Assembly: GCA_031284025.1 (NCBI GenBank) | Contig: JAITAR010000068.1 | Coordinates: forward strand, 1-10,370 | Source of the DNA: Rickettsiales bacterium | GTDB taxonomy: Bacteria; Pseudomonadota; Alphaproteobacteria; Rickettsiales; UBA1997 | DNA length: 10,370 nt | Reading direction: 5' to 3' | Part shown: in pieces, positions 1 to 4,869 of the stretch | Layout of the letters: each line of letters opens with the position of its first letter | Numbering within the stretch: the stretch's first letter is position 1 | Made by a program: the position numbers and the translations under genes | The notes under the pieces: generated by a model | The model's input: only the letters and a program-made list of their open reading frames with translations | Told to the model about the DNA's origin: nothing | The model's database searches: none

Positions 1-1283
1 AGATAATTACTCTTCTTCTCCAGCATTGCCAGCCTGCAGGCTGTCACAGCCTTAACCGCACTAATTGGATTCCTCTCTATGCAGGGAATTTGTACAAGCC
101 CACCTATCGGATCACAGACCAGACCCAAACTATGAGTCATGGCAATTATAGCCGCATTTTCACACTGTTCCACTGTGCCGCCCAGTGCAGCACAGAGTCC
201 TGAAGCAGCCATGGCCGTTGCAACGCCAATTTCGGCCTGGCAACCACCCTCGGCCCCCGACAGAGAGGCATTCTTCTTACAGAGAATTCCCACGGCCCCG
301 GCCGTCAGTATAAACTTCTTAAAATCAGCAAATGTGACATTATAGAACTCCTTATAGTATTTGATGACGGCTGGTATTACTCCAGCAGATCCATTTGTGG
401 GAGCACTAATTATTTTGCCATAGCTAGCATTCTCCTCAGAGGCGGCCATGCCTCCCAGCAGGAGAATATCAATTATCTCGAAGTGCCTAAGAGCGTTTCT
501 CTTCATACTCTTCTCAAGAGAATGGCTTCTCCTCTTCAATCCCAGTCCGCCAGATATATTTCCTCGCCTATGAAGCCCGCTCTTCATACAATTTTTCATA
601 ATACTATATATTTCGCCCACCTTCCTATCTATTTCCCTGTCCGTTCTGAATACTCTTTCATTTTCGAGAATAATCTCCCAGACATCACTCTTCTTCTTTT
701 TGCAGAATTTTTCCAGGTCACTCCATCTATTGAAGTTATTAGGAAATCTTGTCCCTTCGGCATCACCGCCAACGGTCTTCAGACCATTCATAGATACTAT
801 TTCACTCTTTATTTCCACAAAGCCACCGCCAACGGAGTAGTACTCCTCACTATGAATTACCCCACCACCGGAGTCAAAGGCCGTTATTATGATGCCGTTG
901 GGATGGTAGGGAAGAGCTTCAGTTTTATGCGCCACAATATGTTTAGCACTGCTGAAATTTATACTCTTTATGTTCAGAATCTTTATCTTTCCAGATGTCC
1001 TTATGTTACGTATGATCTCACCTATTTTTTCACTATCGACCGTCTTTGGACTGAAACCCGCCAGACCGAGCTGTATGGCTATATCGGTGCCATGGCCAGT
1101 CTTCGTCAAGGCCAGAGACCCATAGAGGTCCACTTCTATTTTTTCCACATCATTCAAACGATTTTTTCTATGCAGTTCTTCGACGAAAAAAAATGCAGCC
1201 TTCATTGGTCCGACGGTATGGGAACTGGATGGCCCTATACACACCTTAAATATGTCGAATACACTTATCATCTCATTTTTCAT
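1..1283 (-). CDS. sdaA: L-serine ammonia-lyase (L-serine dehydratase), iron-sulfur dependent, single chain; C-terminus cut by window edge
   Basis: This cytoplasmic enzyme deaminates L-serine to pyruvate and ammonia using an oxygen-sensitive [4Fe-4S] cluster. I translated 427 residues in one unbroken frame from ATG at 1283. The N-terminal (beta) domain carries the family signature IGPSSSHTVGPM at residues 16-27. The C-terminal (alpha) domain carries SAPTNGSAGVIPA (293-305), GGCQAEIG (346-353) and CDPIGGLVQIPCIERN (390-405). The predicted cluster cysteines are C348, C390 and C401; their spacing matches the family pattern. Both domains lie on one chain, as in E. coli SdaA (about 454 residues), rather than as separate alpha and beta subunits, so roughly 25-30 residues should lie beyond the left edge. 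AAGGGA sits 5 bases before the start codon. No partner gene is visible. It faces away from the accessory region and is probably host chromosome. Confidence 0.96.
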   Translation of the reverse strand, partial: MKNEMISVFDIFKVCIGPSSSHTVGPMKAAFFFVEELHRKNRLNDVEKIEVDLYGSLALTKTGHGTDIAIQLGLAGFSPKTVDSEKIGEIIRNIRTSGKIKILNIKSINFSSAKHIVAHKTEALPYHPNGIIITAFDSGGGVIHSEEYYSVGGGFVEIKSEIVSMNGLKTVGGDAEGTRFPNNFNRWSDLEKFCKKKKSDVWEIILENERVFRTDREIDRKVGEIYSIMKNCMKSGLHRRGNISGGLGLKRRSHSLEKSMKRNALRHFEIIDILLLGGMAASEENASYGKIISAPTNGSAGVIPAVIKYYKEFYNVTFADFKKFILTAGAVGILCKKNASLSGAEGGCQAEIGVATAMAASGLCAALGGTVEQCENAAIIAMTHSLGLVCDPIGGLVQIPCIERNPISAVKAVTACRLAMLEKKSNY

Positions 1284-1368
1284 AATAATCCCTTAATTTT
1301 TGGAAAATTAGAGGCACGGTATCCAAAGAAATGATAAATGCAACATTATTTTTCAGAGAAATATTTGA

Positions 1369-1399
1369 GGTTCCAGGGCCGAGGCAGATCCTGGTAACC
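1369..1399. other. Hairpin upstream of sdaA
   Basis: GGTTCCAG (1369-1376) pairs with CTGG and AACC (1391-1394 and 1396-1399) around a bulged T1395, giving an 8-bp stem with a 14-base loop. It lies 86 bases upstream of the sdaA start codon and could be part of the sdaA leader on the minus strand. No run of T follows on either strand, so it is not a standard terminator. Confidence 0.3.
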
Positions 1400-1579
1400 G
1401 CATAGATATCCTAGTGGGAAAATCCCTGTGCGAACGGTAAAAATCAAGGGAAGAGAAATTGTCTCTCCTAAAGATCCTATAGGGACCAGTTCGAAAATGA
1501 CGCTGAAATCGCATACTCCAGAGCTAGATGGATGGCCGATATTTTAGTTCGATCGGTTCACTTCCTAGAGATATGACCA

Positions 1580-1610
1580 GGCCCAGTCACATTTGTAGAT
1601 GCCCTGGGCC
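1580..1610. other. 7-bp GC-rich hairpin
   Basis: GGCCCAG at 1580-1586 is the exact complement of CTGGGCC at 1604-1610, with a 17-base loop. No T tract follows on either strand. Function unknown; it may be a remnant in noncoding or decayed sequence. Confidence 0.25.
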
Positions 1611-1962
1611 TATGCGGGCCGGAGCTGAGATCGAAGATCGGACCAATGTAAATGGTAAAAAGGGAGAAGGGCCCCACGGGGAAAAATAACCAAACCGACG
1701 AATTATTGGGAACGTAAAAGCCATTGATACTCCGACTCCAGACAGAGCGAAAACCCGACACTAATGGCCTGGTACTTGGACTATGCCCCTGGAGATATGA
1801 GTAAAAACACAAATGCTGGCAGACGTTAACACAATAGCCGCATATTTTCAGGCGCCGCAGTTCCCGCTAGAAATATGAATAGGGTGATTACTATAGCCCC
1901 TACTCCACATTCCCACTGGCCGATGGCAAGAAGTGGAAATGAGTTGCATACATGGCGAGATC

Positions 1963-1990
1963 TTGTAAAAATATTATCCCTTTCTAGAAT
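1963..1990 (+). promoter_or_regulatory. Predicted promoter of tRNA-Thr
   Basis: A -35-like TTGTAA (1963-1968) is separated by 16 bases from a -10-like TAGAAT (1985-1990; one mismatch to consensus). It is followed by the GC-rich stretch GACGGGG, a discriminator type often seen at stable-RNA promoters under growth-rate or stringent control. A start near 1997 would give a short 5' leader before the mature tRNA at 2013. Prediction by eye. Confidence 0.45.
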
Positions 1991-2012
1991 GACGGGGTTT
2001 CCATTAGTATGT

Positions 2013-2088
2013 GCCACATTAGCTCAGCTGGTAGAGCAACTGAGTTGTAATCAGTAGGTCGGGGGTTCGAGTCCCTTTTGTGGCACCA
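2013..2088 (+). tRNA. tRNA-Thr, anticodon TGT, with encoded CCA
   Basis: A full 76-base cloverleaf can be drawn. The acceptor GCCACAT pairs with TTGTGGC, with one U-U mismatch at 7/66. The D arm is GCTC/GAGC with the usual GG in its loop. The anticodon stem is ACTGA/TCAGT with loop GTTGTAA, anticodon TGT at 2046-2048, which reads ACA threonine codons. The variable loop is AGGTC. The T stem GGGGG/CCCTT has two G-U pairs and loop TTCGAGT. Discriminator A and CCA are encoded (2085-2088). Oddities are G rather than a pyrimidine at position 32 and the mismatch closing the acceptor stem. Sequences to its right look mobile, so its 3' end may be an attachment site, although no second copy of the end is present in the window. 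Confidence 0.95.
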
Positions 2089-2098
2089 GGTTTAAGTC

Positions 2099-2144
2099 AA
2101 TAATATCAAGCTTTTTCTGTATTTACGAAGAAGTTGATAATATT
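2099..2144 (+). terminator. Long AT-rich hairpin just behind tRNA-Thr (possible terminator or attachment-region structure)
   Basis: Bases 2099-2117 pair with 2127-2144 around a 9-base loop. The upper stem is CTTTTTC/GAAGAAG (7 pairs, one G-U) and the lower stem is AATAATATCAA/TTGATAATATT (10 of 11 pairs), with G2110 bulged. It starts 10 bases after the tRNA CCA, a normal place for a transcription end, but no clean T tract follows. It could equally be a recombination-site structure. Confidence 0.4.
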
Positions 2145-2315
2145 TCACTGAAGGGTCTGGGTCGCCCATGGGTCGCTTTTCAAAGTGAAGACAGGGTTTG
2201 TTGTTTGTCAAAATTAGTTTTCACTGTTTGCTTCCTCTAGAGTTACTCTGAAATCAATATTACGTCCAGCTATAGGGGGATGTCAGCATGTTCCTCTATG
2301 GAGTCACTTGAGTGA
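2144..2315. promoter_or_regulatory. Cluster of TCACT/AGTGA motifs (operator-like)
   Basis: TCACT occurs at 2145-2149, 2221-2225 and 2304-2308, and its complement AGTGA at 2184-2188 and 2311-2315. Three of these extend to TTCACT. The last pair forms a dyad TCACT-TG-AGTGA (2304-2315) lying 7 bases upstream of the predicted -35 box at 2323, where a regulator could act. About 0.5 copies would be expected by chance over both strands in this length. Confidence 0.3.
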
Positions 2316-2322
2316 TTACCAT

Positions 2323-2350
2323 TTGATTTGTTTAAAAAATATCTTATATA
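2323..2350 (+). promoter_or_regulatory. Predicted promoter for the small phage-like gene
   Basis: TTGATT (2323-2328) and TATATA (2345-2350) are separated by 16 bases and resemble vegetative -35 and -10 boxes. Transcription would begin near 2357, giving a leader of about 90 bases before the chosen ATG at 2449. An operator-like dyad lies just upstream. Confidence 0.4.
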
Positions 2351-2448
2351 AGAAACAAAACGATTTTCTGTGGGAAAAATACAGTTAAAAAGTCCAAAGG
2401 AAGATGTTCACGACCCGCAGCTACGGCCCGGAAAACAGAGAGGAAAAT

Positions 2449-2868
2449 ATGACAGGAAATATTACCAAAAGAGCAAACTTTACGGTGGAAGAAGCCAGTA
2501 TATTCGGAAGGATTGGAGCTCAGAGAACAAACAAAATTCTAAAGGCCAAGAAGAATCTCTGCGCTGTTCTAACCGATCTAATGTGCGAGGAGGTTGGCAA
2601 TTCTGGGAAAACAGTGATGGAGGCCATGTACAGAACGATTATCGACATAGCGCTCGACAACAGCTCCAGCAATATGGAAAGACTGAAGGCGGTGGAACTC
2701 TGTGATAAAATAATTGGCAGAGAAGATGTAATAAGGCTGAGCCGGTCAAGCACTATAGTTATACAGGATCTATCCAAACTTAGCGATGAGACTCTGATAA
2801 GGTTGGCAAAGGCTACTGAGAAAGAGATGGAGGATGAGGAGAGGGGGTGTTGTGTAATAGAAAGTTGA
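2449..2868 (+). CDS. Small phage-type protein, possibly small-terminase-like, 139 aa
   Basis: A mostly helical, charged 139-residue protein of uncertain function. Residues 14-36 (EEASIFGRIGAQRTNKILKA and following) look like the G/R/K-rich N-terminal segment, and residues 57-92, with an amphipathic helix followed by CDKIIGRED, look like the segment just before 'IGxxP/E' in small proteins often found by phage terminase genes. A C-terminal LSDETLIRLA helix (111-120) also fits. This is a by-eye resemblance, not a firm family assignment; a DNA-binding or regulatory protein is equally possible. ATG 2449 is preferred because AGAGAGG ends 5 bases before it. The in-frame ATG at 2404 would add 15 residues but has its purine run too close. 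It stands alone, 293 bases before mod. Confidence 0.7.
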   Translation: MTGNITKRANFTVEEASIFGRIGAQRTNKILKAKKNLCAVLTDLMCEEVGNSGKTVMEAMYRTIIDIALDNSSSNMERLKAVELCDKIIGREDVIRLSRSSTIVIQDLSKLSDETLIRLAKATEKEMEDEERGCCVIES

Positions 2869-2912
2869 TTTGTTTACATTATTGGTAGGAAGCTAGCGCG
2901 TCAGAGATCAGT

Positions 2913-2927
2913 CTAGTATACAACTAG
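2913..2927. other. Small perfect inverted repeat
   Basis: CTAGT (2913-2917) and ACTAG (2923-2927) flank a 5-base loop ATACA. A GTATAC palindrome overlaps it at 2916-2921 and a second copy lies at 2932-2937. The group sits between the small gene and mod and could be an operator or just short symmetry. The strong-looking AGGAGGG at 2926-2932 is not followed by a usable start codon. Confidence 0.2.
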
Positions 2928-3080
2928 GAGGGTATACAGAGTTATAGATACTGGACAGGGAATCAAATCAGTTCTGCTATTTTAATAATCTCAAACCCAG
3001 AATTTCTCAGGGGTTCAATAACTTTAATTTTGCCAGTAATCCATCTTATTTTTTGGTCTAAAATAATAATCTGTAAATAT

Positions 3081-3120
3081 AACTTAATAAAGCAAAAAAT
3101 AACTTGATAAAACAAAAACT
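3081..3120 (+). repeat. Tandem 20-bp repeat (two units) upstream of mod
   Basis: Units 3081-3100 and 3101-3120 match at 17 of 20 positions (AACTTRATAAARCAAAAA core). The second unit contains the predicted -35 box of the mod promoter, so a change in copy number or a protein bound to the units could affect mod-res expression. Confidence 0.6.
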
Positions 3121-3131
3121 AAGGTTATTAT
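3104..3131 (+). promoter_or_regulatory. Predicted promoter of the mod-res operon
   Basis: TTGATA (3104-3109; one mismatch to consensus) and TATTAT (3126-3131; one mismatch) are 16 bases apart. Transcription would start near 3138. This argues that translation begins at the ATG at 3162 rather than at 3135, which would lie at or before the transcript's 5' end. Confidence 0.5.
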
Positions 3132-3161
3132 TACATGTACTTCAAAAAGTATGGGATAAAA

Positions 3162-4868
3162 ATGGTCAAGAACAACAGGCTGGAGTTGACATGGCCAGGG
3201 AAAGAGGCGCAGGCAAACCCCGAGCCGCGCATTCTGCTTGAGGACAGAGAAAAATCCTACGGTGAAGATAGCGAAAATATGCTTATTCATGGCGATAACC
3301 TTTTGGCGCTCAGATCCCTTGAGGCAAACTTTAGTGGGAGGGTTAAGTGCATCTATATCGATCCACCATATAACACAGGCAATGCCTTTGAACACTATGA
3401 TGATGGCTATGAACATTCCATTTGGCTTTCGCTTATGCGGGATAGATTGGAAATTTTACGCAACCTTTTGTCGGACGATGGTGCTATCATTATTCATATT
3501 GACGACGGTGAGCAAGCATACTTAAAAGTATTGATAGATGAGCTGTTTGGAAGGAGCTGTTTTGTAAACTCAATTGCTATAAGAGATTCCCATCCATCTG
3601 GCCTTAAATTATCTGCGAAAGAAAAAACAATTATAAAAACAAAAACATATATGCTTGTTTATAAAAAAGGGCCTAATTTAAGAATAAATCCCATTTATCA
3701 AAAGAGAGATCTGTGGGATACCCATTTTAATACTTTTATTGATATTGATAATGCTGATTTGTTGAAAGAAAGTTTAAGAGATGTCCTTTTAAGAGAGAAT
3801 ATCCTTTCTAATAGAGATAAAGTGAATGAATATAGCTTAATGAATGACAAGTTTAAAGATTTTATATTTCAAAATCAAAATAAAATTTTTCAAAGCACAA
3901 AGGAAATACCGGAAGCCCCAAAACAAGAAAGTTTAAATAATGTTGATAAAGTAATTGAATATAAAACATCTGACGGTGAAAGAAATTTTGCATATAACGG
4001 TCGACGACTCTCTCCTCTATCAAAAAGTATTCAGGATGTTGGTATTGATGGCAGTCAGGAAAAATATTTTGCAAAATTACAATGTGATTTTTGGGACGAT
4101 GTAGATTTCAATAACTCTCAAAATGAAGGCGGTGTTGCTTTTGCTGCTTCAAAAAAACCAGAGTTCTTAATCGCACGTTTGTTAACAATGTTTTCATCAA
4201 AAGGCGACATTGTCTTGGATTCCTTCCTTGGTTCCGGCACAACGGCCGCCGTGGCCCACAAGATGGGGCGGCGCTGGATTGGCATAGAGTTGGGCGATCA
4301 TGCTTATTCACACTGTATCCCGCGCTTACAAAAGGTTGTTGATGGCACGGACCAAGGCGGTATATCAAAATCCGTTGGCTGGACCGGCGGTGGCGGGTTC
4401 AAGTTCTACGAGTTGGCTTCATCTCTCATTGTTGAGGACGAACGGGGCAATAGAATTATCTCGAATAAATATAATGGCGATATGCTTGCCGAAGCGATGT
4501 GTAGACTTATGGGCTATAGATACGCTCCCGACAGAAAAGTATTTTGGAAACAGGGCTATGGTGCGGAGAGAAATTATATCTTCACCACAACAATCATTAT
4601 GACTGCGCAATATCTCGAAGAGATTAGGTGCGCCCTGGACAGAGATAGCCTCATGATCTGCTGCTCCGCATTTATTGGGGATCCCGGGGCCTATAGAAAT
4701 ATCATTATAAAGCGTATTCCGCAGGTTGTTCTGGACAAATGTGAGTGGAACAGGCCCGGCTACCCCCTTCCGCTTAGAGAAGATTTCACGATGGATGACT
4801 TTGAGCATGGAGAGAAAAAGAGTCTAGAGAGAAAGGAGTTCAGAGATAAAAAAATTATAGGGGGATAA
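3162..4868 (+). CDS. mod: Type III restriction-modification system methyltransferase (Mod), beta-class adenine-specific
   Basis: Mod supplies site recognition and N6-adenine methylation from S-adenosylmethionine, and is needed both for self-protection and for the Mod-Res restriction complex. The 568-residue chain opens with NNRLELTWPGKE, typical of the family. The catalytic motif DPPYNTG is at 67-73 and the AdoMet-binding motif DSFLGSGT at 353-360; this order, catalytic motif before AdoMet motif, marks the beta class. Between them (about 135-340) lies the expected target-recognition domain, whose DNA is far more AT-rich than both flanks, suggesting replacement by recombination. ATG 3162 is preferred over 3135 because family N-termini begin near here and the promoter places the transcript start near 3138; GGGA lies 5 bases upstream. 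One base separates its stop from res. I see no simple-sequence tract inside it that would make it phase-variable. Confidence 0.93.
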   Translation: MVKNNRLELTWPGKEAQANPEPRILLEDREKSYGEDSENMLIHGDNLLALRSLEANFSGRVKCIYIDPPYNTGNAFEHYDDGYEHSIWLSLMRDRLEILRNLLSDDGAIIIHIDDGEQAYLKVLIDELFGRSCFVNSIAIRDSHPSGLKLSAKEKTIIKTKTYMLVYKKGPNLRINPIYQKRDLWDTHFNTFIDIDNADLLKESLRDVLLRENILSNRDKVNEYSLMNDKFKDFIFQNQNKIFQSTKEIPEAPKQESLNNVDKVIEYKTSDGERNFAYNGRRLSPLSKSIQDVGIDGSQEKYFAKLQCDFWDDVDFNNSQNEGGVAFAASKKPEFLIARLLTMFSSKGDIVLDSFLGSGTTAAVAHKMGRRWIGIELGDHAYSHCIPRLQKVVDGTDQGGISKSVGWTGGGGFKFYELASSLIVEDERGNRIISNKYNGDMLAEAMCRLMGYRYAPDRKVFWKQGYGAERNYIFTTTIIMTAQYLEEIRCALDRDSLMICCSAFIGDPGAYRNIIIKRIPQVVLDKCEWNRPGYPLPLREDFTMDDFEHGEKKSLERKEFRDKKIIGG

Positions 4869-4869
4869 A

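Larger units (their letters stand above)
1284..2012. other. Long stretch without a convincing gene between sdaA and tRNA-Thr
   Basis: About 730 bases with no reading frame that has both a credible start and recognisable protein. Short open stretches occur in all three forward frames, for example 1331-1402 (24 codons from ATG), 1398-1544 (49 codons, no start codon) and 1528-1689 (53 codons from ATG). They abut or overlap in different frames, which would fit a decayed gene, but I recognise no family in them. The stretch also holds two hairpins (1369-1399 and 1580-1610) and the tRNA promoter at its right end. I saw no conserved core of a known riboswitch, RNase P, tmRNA or SRP RNA. Confidence 0.5.
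2089..2448. other. Noncoding leader between tRNA-Thr and the small phage-like gene
   Basis: About 360 bases with no credible gene. It contains a long hairpin (2099-2144), repeated TCACT/AGTGA motifs (2144-2315), a 7-bp direct repeat GGGTCGC at 2159-2165 and 2170-2176 (11-base period), and a predicted promoter (2323-2350). If an element is integrated at the tRNA, this would be its terminal regulatory region. No integrase fragment is visible. Confidence 0.5.

Noticed and set aside
483..1334. 283-codon open frame on the plus strand
   Set aside because: It lies antisense to sdaA, whose frame encodes all the family motifs. The plus-strand product is rich in F, Y, I and H with no recognisable domain: a shadow of a biased gene.
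1400..1450. Faint likeness to a cobalamin riboswitch core (GTGGGAAAATCCC followed by CGAACGGTAA)
   Set aside because: The flanking conserved blocks and their order are missing, and the GGGA/TCCC match is explained by a tiny local hairpin.
1558..1812. 84-codon minus-strand open frame
   Set aside because: No convincing ribosome site or recognisable protein; composition like random antisense sequence.
1826..2017. 63-codon minus-strand open frame with a hydrophobic segment
   Set aside because: It starts inside the tRNA gene and runs through the tRNA promoter; no supporting motif.
2062..2088. Second copy of the tRNA-Thr 3' end as an attachment-site repeat
   Set aside because: I scanned the window for GGTTCGAG and TGGCACCA and found no second copy, so no att pair can be claimed here.
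2370..2705. 111-codon plus-strand frame from GTG overlapping the small phage-like gene
   Set aside because: Product is a low-complexity K/R/Q/S-rich string typical of a shifted frame. The 2449 frame has the better ribosome site and amphipathic helices.
2928..3103. Open stretch of about 59 codons upstream of mod
   Set aside because: No ATG, GTG or TTG near its 5' end despite AGGAGGG just upstream. It overlaps the repeats and lacks family resemblance.
4419..4808. 129-codon minus-strand frame within mod
   Set aside because: Antisense to the conserved C-terminal part of Mod; no independent evidence.
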